NCBI RefSeq assembly: GCF_000717715.1
Contig: NZ_JOAI01000005.1
Location: forward strand, 62,001 to 126,000
DNA: 64,000 bases
Source: Streptomyces sp. NRRL B-24484
GTDB lineage: Bacteria; Actinomycetota; Actinomycetes; Streptomycetales; Streptomycetaceae
Direction: 5' to 3'
Position numbers and translations under genes: made by a program. The notes beneath the pieces were generated by a model. That model saw only the letters and a program-made list of their open reading frames with translations, was not told the origin of the DNA and did not search any database. Below, piece by piece: positions 8,458 to 17,914 of this stretch. Numbering within the stretch: the stretch's first letter is position 1; each line of letters opens with the position of its first letter.

Positions 8458-9791
8458 ACGCCGACCGCACCGACCCGGCGACGCTCCGCGAGGCGATCGC
8501 CACCGAGCTGTTGGCCGCCCGCGACCGCACCGCCGGGCTCACCGGCTGCGTCGACGACCGCGACCTCACCGCCCAGCACTCCCCCCTGATGTCGCCGCTG
8601 GTCTGGGACCTCGCGCACATCGGCAACCAGGAGGAGCTGTGGCTGCTGCGCAACGTCGGCGGCCACGACCCGATGCGCCCCGAGATCGACCCGCTCTACG
8701 ACGCCTTCGAGCACCCGCGGGCCGAGCGGCCCAGCCTGCCGCTGCTGCCGCCCGACGAGGCCCGGCGCTACGCGCACGAGGTCCGCGGCAGGGTCCTCGA
8801 CCTGCTGGAGGCCAGCCCGCTGGAGGGCGCTCCGCTGCTGGACGCGGGCTTCGCCTTCGGCATGATCGCCCAGCACGAACAGCAGCACGACGAGACGATG
8901 CTGATCACCCATCAGCTGCGCCGGGGCGCCGCCGTGCTGGCCGCCCCTCACCCGCCGGCCGCGACGGACGGCCGGCTGCCCGCCGAAGTCCTCGTCCCCG
9001 CGGGCCCGTTCACCATGGGCACCGACACCGAACCCTGGGCGCTGGACAACGAGCGGCCCGCGCACCGGGTGGAGCTGCCCGCGTACTGGCTCGACACCGT
9101 GCCCGTCACCAACGCCGCCTACCTGGCCTTCGTCGAGGACGGCGGCTACCGGGAACCGCGCTGGTGGACACCGGCCGGCTGGGAGCACCGGACGCAGGCC
9201 GGCCTGGTCGCCCCGCTCTTCTGGAGCCGGGACGGCGGCCAGTGGCTGCGCCGCCGGTTCGGCACCGTCGAACCCGTGCCGCCGGACGAGCCGGTGCTGC
9301 ACGTGAGCTGGTACGAGGCCGACGCGTACGCCCGCTGGGCCGGGCGGCGGCTGCCCACCGAGGCCGAGTGGGAGAAGGCCGCCCGCTTCGACCCGGCCAC
9401 CGGCCGCTCCCGGCGCTACCCCTGGGGGGACGAGCCGCCCGCCGCCGAGCACGCCAACCTCGGCCAGCGCCATCTGCAGCCCGCCCCGGCCGGCAGCTAC
9501 CCGGAGGGCACCGCCCCCTGCGGCGCCCGGCAGCTGATCGGCGACGTCTGGGAGTGGACGGCGAGCGACTTCCTGCCCTACCCCGGCTTCGCCCCGTGGC
9601 CGTACAAGGAGTACTCCGAGGTGTTCTTCGGCCCGGAGTACAAGGTGCTGCGCGGCGGTTCCTTCGCGGTGGCGCCGGTCGCCTGCCGCGGGACCTTCCG
9701 CAACTGGGACTACCCCGTCCGGCGGCAGATCTTCGCCGGGTTCCGCACCGCCCGCTCCGCCGACGCCGCCAGCGGCACGGAGGGCGCCTGA
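8451..9791 (+). CDS. egtB: Hercynylcysteine S-oxide synthase EgtB
   Basis: 446 residues. A non-haem iron enzyme that joins hercynine to gamma-glutamylcysteine with O2. The N-terminal DinB-like domain supplies the three iron ligands: H56 in WDLAHIG, and H142 and H146 in QHEQQHDET. The C-terminal formylglycine-generating-enzyme-like domain runs from about residue 180 (VLVPAGPFTMGTDTEPWALD) through RLPTEAEWEKAARFD and DVWEWTASDFLPYPGF to VLRGGSFAVAPVACRGTFRN. GTG start at 8451 behind GAGGAGG, inside the end of egtA. The stop shares one base with the egtC start, so expression is tightly coupled. Confidence 0.95.
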   Translation: MLNADRTDPATLREAIATELLAARDRTAGLTGCVDDRDLTAQHSPLMSPLVWDLAHIGNQEELWLLRNVGGHDPMRPEIDPLYDAFEHPRAERPSLPLLPPDEARRYAHEVRGRVLDLLEASPLEGAPLLDAGFAFGMIAQHEQQHDETMLITHQLRRGAAVLAAPHPPAATDGRLPAEVLVPAGPFTMGTDTEPWALDNERPAHRVELPAYWLDTVPVTNAAYLAFVEDGGYREPRWWTPAGWEHRTQAGLVAPLFWSRDGGQWLRRRFGTVEPVPPDEPVLHVSWYEADAYARWAGRRLPTEAEWEKAARFDPATGRSRRYPWGDEPPAAEHANLGQRHLQPAPAGSYPEGTAPCGARQLIGDVWEWTASDFLPYPGFAPWPYKEYSEVFFGPEYKVLRGGSFAVAPVACRGTFRNWDYPVRRQIFAGFRTARSADAASGTEGA

Positions 9792-10639
9792 TGTGCCGCC
9801 ACCTCGCCTACCTGGGCGGTGAACTGCCGCTCGGCGCGCTGCTGTTCGACCCGCCGTTCGGGCTCGTCCGGCAGTCCTGGGCGCCCCGGCGGCAGCGGTA
9901 CGGCACGGTGAACGCCGACGGCTTCGGGGTCGGCTGGTACGCGGCGGGCGACGAGCGGCCGGCCCGGTACCGCCGGGCCGGGCCGATCTGGGCGGACGAG
10001 AACCTCGCCGACCTCGCCCGGGTGGTGCGCACCCGGGCGCTGCTGGCCGCCGTCCGCTCGGCCACCGCCGGCTGCGCGCCCGGCGAGGCCGCCGCCGCGC
10101 CGTTCGCCGCCGGGCGGCTGCTGTTCAGCCACAACGGCGCCCTGCCGGGCTGGCCGGAGCGGTACGGCCCGCTCGCCGCCACCCTGCCGCCGGCCGACCT
10201 GATGGCGCTGGAGGCGCGCAGCGACTCGGCCCTGCTCTGGGCGCTGCTGCTGGCCCGGCTGCGCACCGGCGCCGAGCTCGGCGAGGCCGTGGCCGACACC
10301 GTGCGCGAGGCCGCCAAGTACGGCGACGCCAGGCTCAACCTGCTCGTCACCGACGGGACCTCGATCGCCGCGACGGCCTGGGGCGACACGCTCTTCCACC
10401 GCTCGGGCCCGGGTGTGGTGGTCGCCTCGGAGCCCTACGACGACGGGCCCGGCTGGATCGAGGTCCCCGACCGCACGCTGCTGCTCGCCGGACCGGCGGG
10501 CGTGGCGCTGCACCCGATCGACCGCGCCGAACAGGCGCCCGCTGCACCGGGGTCCGCCCGACCGGGGCGCACCGAGGAGGAGAGCGGCCGGCCCGTACCG
10601 GAGCCCGGCCGCCCGACGCGAGAGGACGACTCGCCGTGA
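9791..10639 (+). CDS. egtC: Gamma-glutamyl-hercynylcysteine S-oxide amidohydrolase EgtC
   Basis: 282 residues, class II glutamine-amidotransferase fold. Removes the gamma-glutamyl group from the EgtB product. The N-terminal nucleophile is Cys2 ([10 protein letters not shown]), exposed after Met removal. Other family motifs: [22 protein letters not shown] and [12 protein letters not shown]. The C-terminal 40 residues are proline/arginine-rich and probably disordered. The ATG lies in a TGATG overlap with the egtB stop; the egtD GTG overlaps the end by 4 bases. Confidence 0.93.
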   Translation: MCRHLAYLGGELPLGALLFDPPFGLVRQSWAPRRQRYGTVNADGFGVGWYAAGDERPARYRRAGPIWADENLADLARVVRTRALLAAVRSATAGCAPGEAAAAPFAAGRLLFSHNGALPGWPERYGPLAATLPPADLMALEARSDSALLWALLLARLRTGAELGEAVADTVREAAKYGDARLNLLVTDGTSIAATAWGDTLFHRSGPGVVVASEPYDDGPGWIEVPDRTLLLAGPAGVALHPIDRAEQAPAAPGSARPGRTEEESGRPVPEPGRPTREDDSP

Positions 10640-11607
10640 GCACCTACGACCTGACCCGCCTGCTGCCCGCCGACCACTTCAGCCACGCGCTACGGCACGA
10701 CGTGCAGCGGGGCCTGACGGCGAGTCCCAAGTGGCTGCCGCCGAAGTGGTTCTACGACGCGCGGGGCAGCGAGCTGTTCGAGGAGATCACCCGGCTGCCC
10801 GAGTACTACCCGACCCGGGCCGAGCGGGAGATCCTCACCGACCGGGCCGAGGAGATCGCCGCGCTCACCCGGGCCCGCACCCTGGTGGAGCTCGGGTCCG
10901 GCTCGTCCGAGAAGACCCGTCTGCTGCTGGACGCGCTGAACGGGATCGGCACCCTGCGCGGGTACGTGCCGGTGGACGTCAGCGAGAGCGCGCTGGAGGC
11001 CGCGGGCAAGGCGCTGATCGCCGACTACCCGGGCACCGACGTGCACGCGGTGCTCTCCGACTTCACCCAGGGGCTGGGCCTGCCGCCCGGTGGCGGGCCG
11101 AGACTGGTGGCCTTCCTCGGCGGCACGCTCGGCAACTTCGTGCCCGCCGAGCGGGCCGGCTTCCTGCGGACCCTGCGGCGGGCCATGGAGCCGGGCGACG
11201 CGCTGCTGCTCGGCACCGACCTGGTGAAGGACCCGGCGGTGCTGGTCGCGGCGTACGACGACGCGGCCGGGGTGACGGCGGAGTTCAACAAGAACGTGCT
11301 GAACGTGCTCGACCGGGAGCTGGACGCCGACTTCGACCCGGACGCCTTCGAGCACGTGGCGTTCTGGGACACCGAGCAGGAGTGGATCGAGATGCGGCTG
11401 CGCTCCGTCCGCGACCAGACGGTGAAGATCCCTGCGCTGGACCTGCCGGTGCACTTCGACGCGGGCGAGGAGCTGCGGACGGAGGTGTCCGCGAAGTTCC
11501 GCCGGGAGCGGGTGGCCCGGGAGCTGGCGGCGGCGGGCCTGCGGCTGACCCACTGGTGGACGGACACCGAGGGCCGGTTCGGGCTGTCGCTGGCGGAGCC
11601 CGTCTGA
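10636..11607 (+). CDS. egtD: L-histidine N-alpha-methyltransferase EgtD
   Basis: 323 residues. Trimethylates histidine to hercynine using three SAM. Shows the family start [20 protein letters not shown] and [14 protein letters not shown], the SAM loop [42 protein letters not shown], and [19 protein letters not shown] in the histidine-binding domain. Last gene of the overlapping egt set. No EgtE of the mycobacterial type follows; the next gene is a sugar transporter with its own leader. Confidence 0.95.
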   Translation: MSTYDLTRLLPADHFSHALRHDVQRGLTASPKWLPPKWFYDARGSELFEEITRLPEYYPTRAEREILTDRAEEIAALTRARTLVELGSGSSEKTRLLLDALNGIGTLRGYVPVDVSESALEAAGKALIADYPGTDVHAVLSDFTQGLGLPPGGGPRLVAFLGGTLGNFVPAERAGFLRTLRRAMEPGDALLLGTDLVKDPAVLVAAYDDAAGVTAEFNKNVLNVLDRELDADFDPDAFEHVAFWDTEQEWIEMRLRSVRDQTVKIPALDLPVHFDAGEELRTEVSAKFRRERVARELAAAGLRLTHWWTDTEGRFGLSLAEPV

Positions 11608-11755
11608 TCCATCCGAATCCTCATACGATTCAGCTCTTGAACGCCCGACCGGAGTGGTTTGCCCCATTGACCGGATAGTGCGTACATGTGCTGAACGGAC
11701 CGGGGGTACGATCCTGACGCCTCTCTCAATGTCGAGTACACAGGAGTCAGAGATC

Positions 11756-13177
11756 GTGAGCGTCACCCAACAGCCCGTAGCGGCCCGCGCGCAGTCGCCG
11801 GACCGACTCGGCTTCGTGGTCTTCATCACGGCGGCGGCCGCGCTCGGCGGCTTCCTGTTCGGCTACGACAGCTCGGTGATCAACGGCGCCGTCTCCGGCA
11901 TCCAGGCCCGGTTCGGGATCGGGGACGGCGTCACCGGGCTGATCGTCTCCTCCGCGCTGCTCGGCTCCGCGGTGGGCGCCGCCCTGGCCGGCCGGTTCGC
12001 CGACCGCTACGGCCGGATCCGGGTGATGAAGGCCGCCGCCGTGCTGTTCGCGCTCAGCGCCGTCGGCTCGATGCTGCCCTTCTCCGCCTGGGACCTCGCC
12101 GCCTGGCGCGTCCTCGGCGGCGCCGCGATCGGCATCGCCTCGGTGATCGCCCCGACCTACATCGCCGAGGTCGCCCCGACCCGGTACCGCGGCCGGCTCG
12201 CCTCCTTCCAGCAGGCCGCCATCGTGCTCGGCATCGCCGTCTCCCAGCTGGTCAACTGGGTGCTCGCCGAGGCCGCGGACGGCGACACCCGCGGCAGCCT
12301 GCTCGGTCTGGAGGCCTGGCAGTGGATGCTCGGCATCTGCGTGCTGCCGGCGGTGCTCTACTTCGTGATGTCGGCGATGATCCCGGAGTCCCCGCGTTTC
12401 CTGATCTCCGCCGGACGGCTGGACGAGGCCCGCTCGGTGCTCCGCGACGTCGAGGGCGAGGGGACGGACACCGACGCCCGGATCGCCGAGATCCGCGGCC
12501 TGATCGCCTCCGACCACCGGCCGCGCTTCCGCGACCTGCTCGGCGGCCGGGCCGGCCTGCTGCCGATCGTCTGGGTCGGCATCGGCCTCTCGGTCTTCCA
12601 GCAGCTCGTCGGCATCAACGTGATCTTCTACTACTCGTCGATCCTCTGGCAGTCCGTCGGCATCGACCAGAGCAACTCGCTGATGATCAGCTTCATCGGC
12701 TCGGTGATCAACATCGCCGGTACCGCGATCGCCGTCCTGCTGGTCGACCGGATCGGGCGCAAGCCGCTCGCCCTGATCGGCTCGGCCGGCATGGCGGTCA
12801 CCCTCGGCGCCGCCGCCTGGGCCTTCTCCTCCGCCACCGGCACCGGCGACGACGTGACCCTGCCCGACCTGCAGGGCACGGTGGCGCTCGTCTCGGCCAA
12901 CCTGTTCGTACTGTTCTTCGCGCTCTCCTGGGGCGTCGTCGTCTGGGTCATGCTCGGCGAGATGTTCCCCAACCGGATCCGGGCCGCCGCGCTCTCCGTC
13001 GCGGCCTCCGCGCAGTGGCTGGCCAACTGGGCGATCACCGTGTCGTTCCCGGCGATGTCCCGCTGGAACCTCTCGGCGACCTACGCCCTGTACGCGGCGT
13101 TCGCGCTCGGCTCGGTCGTCTTCGTGGCGCGCTTCATGAAGGAGACCAAGGGGATCCGCCTGGAGGACATGGGCTGA
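11756..13177 (+). CDS. MFS sugar:proton symporter, GlcP-like
   Basis: 473 residues, 12 predicted membrane helices. Sugar-porter hallmarks: GGFLFGYDSSVINGA in helix 1, GRFADRYGRIRVM between helices 2 and 3, PESPRFLISAGRLDEA at the central loop, FQQLVGINVIFYYSSILW in helix 7, DRIGRKPLAL, and a C-terminal KETKGI. The sequence closely resembles the streptomycete glucose permease GlcP, so glucose uptake is likely; the substrate cannot be read from sequence alone. I chose the GTG at 11756, with GGAG 9 nt upstream, over the in-frame ATGs at 11729 and 11654. A hairpin follows the stop. Confidence 0.85.
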   Translation: MSVTQQPVAARAQSPDRLGFVVFITAAAALGGFLFGYDSSVINGAVSGIQARFGIGDGVTGLIVSSALLGSAVGAALAGRFADRYGRIRVMKAAAVLFALSAVGSMLPFSAWDLAAWRVLGGAAIGIASVIAPTYIAEVAPTRYRGRLASFQQAAIVLGIAVSQLVNWVLAEAADGDTRGSLLGLEAWQWMLGICVLPAVLYFVMSAMIPESPRFLISAGRLDEARSVLRDVEGEGTDTDARIAEIRGLIASDHRPRFRDLLGGRAGLLPIVWVGIGLSVFQQLVGINVIFYYSSILWQSVGIDQSNSLMISFIGSVINIAGTAIAVLLVDRIGRKPLALIGSAGMAVTLGAAAWAFSSATGTGDDVTLPDLQGTVALVSANLFVLFFALSWGVVVWVMLGEMFPNRIRAAALSVAASAQWLANWAITVSFPAMSRWNLSATYALYAAFALGSVVFVARFMKETKGIRLEDMG

Positions 13178-13200
13178 TCCGGCCGGCCCACCGGCCACCG

Positions 13201-13228
13201 AGGGGCGTCCGCGGGTGCGGGCGCCCTT
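13201..13228 (+). terminator. Hairpin terminator after the sugar transporter
   Basis: A 12-bp stem with two G-U pairs (13201-13212 and 13217-13228) and a GGGT loop lies 23 bp past the stop and before the nitric oxide synthase leader. Confidence 0.6.
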
Positions 13229-13365
13229 CGCCGTGTCCGGCCGGCAGCACCTGCGACGGGGCTGGGGCACCTTAGCGCTCGCCGTGGCGGGCCGCGGCAC
13301 AATCGCGCACTCTCCGCGCACGGTCCGGCACATCCGGTACCCATGACGCCAGGGAGGGAGCGTCC

Positions 13366-14571
13366 TTGATCTTCCGTCGGCTGAGCACCACCCGCAGACC
13401 CGCCGCGGCCTGCCCGTACGCCCACCAGCACGTGCCGCAGGCCCCGGCGGCACCCGTCCCCGCCGCGCCACCGCCACCGGTGGACGCGCTGGTGGGCGGG
13501 GCCGTCGCCTTCGTCCGCCAGTTCCACCGCGAGCAGCCGGGCACCGGCGACCCCGCCCCGCGGGTCCGCCAGGTGCTCGCCGAGATCGAACGGACCGGCA
13601 GCTACCGGCACACCGCCGAGGAGCTCGCCTTCGGCGCCCGGGTGGCCTGGCGCAACGCCGCCCGGTGCATCGGCCGTCTCTACTGGCGCAGCCTCGTCGT
13701 CCGCGACCTGCGGCACGTCGACACCCCGGACGCGATGGCCGAGGAGTGCTTCGAGCACTTGCGGACGGCCACCAACGGCGGCCGGATCCGGCCGGTGATC
13801 TCCGTCTTCGCCCCGGACCGCCCGGGGCGGCCCGCACCGCGCATCCTCAACCAGCAGCTGGTCCGCTATGCCGGCCACCCCGACGGGGCGGGCGGCTGGA
13901 CCGGCGACCCGGCCGGTGCCGCGCTCGCCGGACGGGCCCGGGACCTCGGCTGGAAGTGCGGCGAGGACCGGTTCGACGTACTGCCGCTGATGATCCGGCA
14001 ACGGCCGGACGAGGAGCCGCGCTGGTACGAGCTGCCGGACGACGCGGTACTGGAGGTTCCGCTGCGGCACCCCGAGCACGCGTGGTTCGCCGGACTCGGC
14101 CTGCGCTGGTACGCCGTACCGGCGATCAGCGACATGACCCTGGAGATCGGCGGCGTCCGGTACCCGGCGGCCCCGTTCAACGGCTGGTACATGGGGACGG
14201 AGATCGGCGCCCGGAACCTGGCCGACGCCGACCGGTACGACATGCTCGGCGAGGTGGCCCGGCGGCTCGGCCTCGACACCGGGTCGGAGCGGACGCTCTG
14301 GCGGGACCGGGCGCTCGTCGAACTGAACGTGGCCGTCCTGCACTCGTACGAGCGGGCGGGGGTCACCATGGCGGACCACCACACGGAGTCGGCCCGGTTC
14401 CTGGCGCACGTGGCCCGCGAGCAGCGGCACGGGCGGCCCGTACCGGCGGACTGGAGCTGGATCGTGCCGCCGGTCTCGGGCGGGCTGACGCCCGTGTACC
14501 ACCGGTACTACGACCCGGTCGACCCGGACCTGCGGCCGGCCTTCCTGGCCAGGGACGAGGGGGCGCCCTGA
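13366..14571 (+). CDS. nos: Bacterial nitric oxide synthase, oxygenase domain only
   Basis: 401 residues. Makes NO and citrulline from L-arginine. The haem-thiolate cysteine is C101 in VAWRNAARCIGRLYW; TATNGGRIRPVISVFAP and ILNQQLVRYAGH follow; the substrate-binding glutamate is E279 in FNGWYMGTEIGARNL; the pterin-side region is DWSWIVPPVSGG. The first 50 residues are a proline/alanine-rich extension with a lone CPYAH. As in other bacterial NOS proteins there is no fused reductase and none is adjacent, so electrons must come from a general flavodoxin/ferredoxin system. The start is TTG at 13366, 5 nt after GGGAGGGAG; a rare start that may limit expression. Confidence 0.93.
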   Translation: MIFRRLSTTRRPAAACPYAHQHVPQAPAAPVPAAPPPPVDALVGGAVAFVRQFHREQPGTGDPAPRVRQVLAEIERTGSYRHTAEELAFGARVAWRNAARCIGRLYWRSLVVRDLRHVDTPDAMAEECFEHLRTATNGGRIRPVISVFAPDRPGRPAPRILNQQLVRYAGHPDGAGGWTGDPAGAALAGRARDLGWKCGEDRFDVLPLMIRQRPDEEPRWYELPDDAVLEVPLRHPEHAWFAGLGLRWYAVPAISDMTLEIGGVRYPAAPFNGWYMGTEIGARNLADADRYDMLGEVARRLGLDTGSERTLWRDRALVELNVAVLHSYERAGVTMADHHTESARFLAHVAREQRHGRPVPADWSWIVPPVSGGLTPVYHRYYDPVDPDLRPAFLARDEGAP

Positions 14572-14623
14572 GCGGCGCCGAAAATCGCTGGCCGGGAGGC
14601 TGACGGGTGGTCACAATGCGCGG

Positions 14624-15850
14624 GTGGATCAGAGCGTGCAGCGCAGCGTGACGGCAGTGGTGACCTTCGGCGGCGAACGGCTGGGGGAGGTCGGGCCGTT
14701 CCCGGTGGACCATCCGCGCTGGCAGGAGGTCGGGCCGGTCGCGCGGGGGCTGGAGCAGCGGCTCGGGGTGCCGGTGCTGGTGCTGCGCCTGGTGTCCGTG
14801 ACCGGCGGGGAGGCCGGGCGGGGCGGGCACGTGGTGTACCACGCGGAGGCGCTGCGCCGGCCGGAGGCCGTGCTCGACGAGGGGTCCGTCCGGCTGGCGG
14901 AGGACCCGCAGCGGGCGGCCTGGGCCACCCCCGGGGGCCTGCGGGCCGCGCTGGACTGGGCCGAGGAGGCGCTCCGCGCCTGCGGCCGCCCGGCGATCGG
15001 CCCGGCCGAGCAGGTGAAGAGCTGGAACCTGTCGGGTCTGGTCCGGATCCCCACCGCGGGCGGGCCGGTCTGGCTGAAGACCACGCCGCCGTTCGGCACG
15101 GACGAGCACCGGCCGATCGCCCTGGTCGCCTCGGTGGACCCGGGGCTGGTACCGGGGGTGATCGCCGCGGCGCCCGGCCGGCTGCTGCTGGAGCACGTGC
15201 CGGGCGAGGACTGCTGGGGCCTGCCCGAGGACGCCATGCTGGACGCGGTCGGGCGGACGGTCGCCGTGCAGGCCGGGCTGGCCGCGGAGCTGGCCGCCGA
15301 CCCCGCGGCGCACGGGCTGCGCGACCGCTCGCCGCGGCGGGTGCTGGAGCAGGCCGCGGAGCTGCTGCCCCGGCTGGACGACCTGTCGGCGCAGGAGCGG
15401 GAACGGGCCCGCGCACTGCTGGACGCCCTGCCCGCGGTGATCGACGCGCTGGACGCCTGCAGGCTGCCGCTCACCCTGGTGCACGGCGACTTCCACCCGG
15501 GCAACTACCGCTCGGACGGCCGCGCCACGGTGCTGGTCGACTTCTCGGACGCCTTCTTCGGGCATCCGGCCTTCGACGGGCTGCGGCCGCGGGACTTCCT
15601 CGGCGAGCAGCGCTGGGCGGACGTCCGGGGCCTGTGGGCGGCGGCCTGGTCGGCCGCCGCCCCGGGCTCGGACCCGCTGCACGCACTGGAGCTCGCGGCA
15701 CCGCTGGTGCACCTGGGCTACGCCGTCCGCTACCAGGAGTTCCTGGACGGGATCGAGCACAGCGAGCGGATCTACCACGAGGGCGATCCGGCCTCCGAGG
15801 TGCGGGCCGCACTGGCGGCGGCCGACGCCCTCAGTGTCCCGGGCCGTTGA
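14624..15850 (+). CDS. Aminoglycoside phosphotransferase (APH)-fold protein
   Basis: 408 residues. The kinase-like core is in the C-terminal half: LVHGDFHPGNYRS (catalytic loop with the catalytic aspartate) and TVLVDFSDAFFGHPAFD (metal-binding DFS in place of DFD). An extra N-terminal region of about 130 residues contains VLRLVSVTGGEAGRGGHVVY and resembles a Nudix-like fold, often seen fused to APH domains in actinomycetes. Substrate unknown; nothing nearby points to antibiotic resistance. The GTG at 14624 is the probable start, but the leader is weak. Its last 20 bases overlap the convergent gene. Confidence 0.7.
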   Translation: MDQSVQRSVTAVVTFGGERLGEVGPFPVDHPRWQEVGPVARGLEQRLGVPVLVLRLVSVTGGEAGRGGHVVYHAEALRRPEAVLDEGSVRLAEDPQRAAWATPGGLRAALDWAEEALRACGRPAIGPAEQVKSWNLSGLVRIPTAGGPVWLKTTPPFGTDEHRPIALVASVDPGLVPGVIAAAPGRLLLEHVPGEDCWGLPEDAMLDAVGRTVAVQAGLAAELAADPAAHGLRDRSPRRVLEQAAELLPRLDDLSAQERERARALLDALPAVIDALDACRLPLTLVHGDFHPGNYRSDGRATVLVDFSDAFFGHPAFDGLRPRDFLGEQRWADVRGLWAAAWSAAAPGSDPLHALELAAPLVHLGYAVRYQEFLDGIEHSERIYHEGDPASEVRAALAAADALSVPGR

Positions 15851-17027
15851 GCAGCCGGCAGACGAAGTCCTCCTCGACGGCCCGCAGTTGCGCGAGCAGG
15901 GCGGGCCGGGTGCGCTGACTGATCTGCTCGGTGACGGAGACCGTCACCGCGCGGCGGCCGTCCGGGGTGGCCGCCGCGAACTGGGTGTAGCCGGCGGTGT
16001 TGCCGGTGTGGCCGTACACGACGCCGCAGCGGGTGGTGTAGCGGAAGAGGGCGAGCCCGGCCGCGTTGGTGCCGGGCCCGGCGGGTTCGGACGCGCCGGG
16101 CACCCAGTCCGTCTGCTGCTGCCGGGTCGGGGGCGTCAGGAAGCCGTCGCCGCCGTAGGCCCGGATGAAGGCGGACAGGTCGGCCGGGGTGGAGACGATG
16201 CCGCCCGAGGCCCAGGCGCCGGAGGCGCCGAACAGGGTGGAGACGTCCTCCGGCGGGTCGGGCGGGACGACGTCGTAGCCGTGCAGGTACGGCTCGGGCA
16301 GTTCGTAGCCGCGCGGCAGGGTGGTCTCGGTCAGGCCGAGCGGGCGGGTCACCAGGCGGGCGAGGAGCCGCTCGTACGGGCGGCCGGTCGCGGCCTCGGC
16401 CATCAGGGCGGCCGCGGTGTTGTCCGAGTTGGAGTACCGGTACTGCGTGCCGGGGGCGAAGCCCAGCGGCTGGTCGAAGACGTAGTCCAGCAGGTGGTGC
16501 GGGTCGAAGACGTGGTGCGGGTCGGCGGTGATGACGGCCCGGAAGGCGGCCGACTCGCTGTAGTCGGGCAGGCCACTGGTGTGCTGGAGCAGCTGGCGCA
16601 GCGTCACCGCGTGCCAGGCGACGGGCAGGTCGGGCAGCCGTTCGCCGATGGTGTCGTCCAGACCGAGGACACCGCGGTCGACCAGCCGCAGGGTGACGGC
16701 GCCGCTGAAGGCCTTGGCGGCGCTGGCGATCCGCATGTGGTCGGTGGTGCGGGGCCGGCGGCCGGTGCCGATCTCGGCGGTGCCGGCCCGGTGGACCTCG
16801 GTGCGGTCGCCGTACCGCAGGACGGCGATGGCACCGGGCGGGCCGCCGGGGGCGGTGACCAGCTCGCGCAGTGCGCGGTCGGGCGACGGGCCGTCCTGGC
16901 CGCCTCCGTGGCCGCCGGCCAGCGCGGTGCCGGGCAGCAGGCCGGTCAGGGCGAGGGCCGCGGCCAGGACGGCGGCGGGGCGCAGGGGCCGGCGGCGGGT
17001 GCGGGCCGGGCGGGGCGGTGGCTGCAC
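15831..17027 (-). CDS. Secreted serine hydrolase, beta-lactamase/D-alanyl-D-alanine carboxypeptidase fold
   Basis: 398 residues. The N-terminal signal peptide (RRPLRPAAVLAAALALTGLL, cut near ALAGG) sends it out of the cell. Class C-type active site: S102-x-x-K105 in IASAAKAFSG, Y198-S-N in YRYSNSD, and HTG in YGHTGNTAG. This matches the streptomycete R61-like DD-peptidase/esterase group; the substrate could be peptidoglycan stem peptides or an ester. The GTG at 17027 has CGGAG 6 nt upstream; a longer ATG start (17099) would put 24 polar residues before the signal peptide. Confidence 0.82.
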   Translation of the reverse strand: MQPPPRPARTRRRPLRPAAVLAAALALTGLLPGTALAGGHGGGQDGPSPDRALRELVTAPGGPPGAIAVLRYGDRTEVHRAGTAEIGTGRRPRTTDHMRIASAAKAFSGAVTLRLVDRGVLGLDDTIGERLPDLPVAWHAVTLRQLLQHTSGLPDYSESAAFRAVITADPHHVFDPHHLLDYVFDQPLGFAPGTQYRYSNSDNTAAALMAEAATGRPYERLLARLVTRPLGLTETTLPRGYELPEPYLHGYDVVPPDPPEDVSTLFGASGAWASGGIVSTPADLSAFIRAYGGDGFLTPPTRQQQTDWVPGASEPAGPGTNAAGLALFRYTTRCGVVYGHTGNTAGYTQFAAATPDGRRAVTVSVTEQISQRTRPALLAQLRAVEEDFVCRLLNGPGH

Positions 17028-17151
17028 GGTGGGCTCCGGGTGGACGGACCGAGGGGACAGCAGCCAGTGATGACCGCCCGTCGGAGCGGGCAAACGCATG
17101 GGACGCGGGTGTGACCCGTTGGGGCGTGCGGGGCGCGCCGCCGAGGTCTCG

Positions 17152-17790
17152 CTACCCTTCCCGGCCGGTGGCGGGGTGGCGGAGGGCGAGGCCGTCGAGG
17201 AGGGCTGCGAGGCCGGTCTCGAAGGCGCCCTCGTCGATCGCGCGGCGGTGTTCGGCGAGCAGGTGGGCCTCGCCGAGGTGGGGGTAGTCGGCGGCGTAGA
17301 CGGCGGCGTCCTCGGGGAAGCCGCCGGCGAAGGAGCCGAGGGCGGAGCCGGTGATGAAGTAGCGCATCAGGGCGCCGATCCGGGTGGCCTGGCCGCGCGG
17401 CCAGCCGGCGTCCACGAGGCAGCCGAAGACGGCGTCGGCGAGGCGCAGCGCGTTGGGGCGCCGGCCGGGGCCCTGGGCGAGCACGGGGACGACGTTGGGG
17501 TGGGCTGCGAGGGCGGCGCGGTAGCTGCGGGCCCAGTCGCGCAGGGCGGTGCTCCAGTCCTCCGGTGCGTCGAACATCGACAGGTCGACCTCGCCCATCA
17601 CGCTGTCGACGACGGCGTCGAGGAGGTCGTCCTTGGTGGCGAAGTGGTTGTAGAGGGAGGGCCCGCTGACCGAGAGCTCGGTGGCGAGGCGGCGGGTGGA
17701 GAGCGCGTCCAGGCCGTCGGCGTCGACCAGGGAGAGCGCGGCGGCGACGATCCGCTCGCGGCTGAGCAGCGGGGTGCGCGGGCGGGCCAT
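17152..17790 (-). CDS. TetR-family repressor, divergent from the fatty-acid operon
   Basis: 212 residues. The helix-turn-helix is at about residues 28-50: LSTRRLATELSVSGPSLYNHFATKDDLLDAV. The ligand domain ends in a TetR_C_1-like segment (FETGLAALLDGLA). It is transcribed away from the acyl-CoA dehydrogenase gene 125 bp apart, with a 19-bp palindrome next to the latter, so it most likely represses that operon and responds to an acyl-CoA or related ligand. Confidence 0.85.
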   Translation of the reverse strand: MARPRTPLLSRERIVAAALSLVDADGLDALSTRRLATELSVSGPSLYNHFATKDDLLDAVVDSVMGEVDLSMFDAPEDWSTALRDWARSYRAALAAHPNVVPVLAQGPGRRPNALRLADAVFGCLVDAGWPRGQATRIGALMRYFITGSALGSFAGGFPEDAAVYAADYPHLGEAHLLAEHRRAIDEGAFETGLAALLDGLALRHPATGREG

Positions 17791-17878
17791 GCGGTCGCGG
17801 CCTCCGATCGGGTGGGGTGTCGCACATTCTTGCAGGCGGCCCTTCCGCGGGCGGCGCGGTGGGGCTACGCTCCCATTA

Positions 17879-17897
17879 AAACTTGCACTGCTAGTTT
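17879..17897. promoter_or_regulatory. Candidate TetR operator, 19-bp imperfect palindrome
   Basis: AAACTTGCACTGCTAGTTT: symmetric except for one mismatched pair and the centre base, and clearly more AT-rich than its surroundings. It sits 17 bp before the acyl-CoA dehydrogenase start, immediately upstream of its ribosome-binding site, so bound protein would block transcription. Confidence 0.65.
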
Positions 17898-17914
17898 ATG
17901 GAGCGTCCGCCGCC

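Noticed and set aside
11660..11755. Sigma-70 type promoter (TTGACC at about 11667) before the sugar transporter
   Set aside because: No acceptable -10 hexamer at the right distance; the match is by chance at this level of evidence.
14624..15850. Antibiotic-resistance aminoglycoside kinase
   Set aside because: Only the fold is shared; the N-terminal domain and neighbourhood give no sign of a resistance or biosynthetic cluster.
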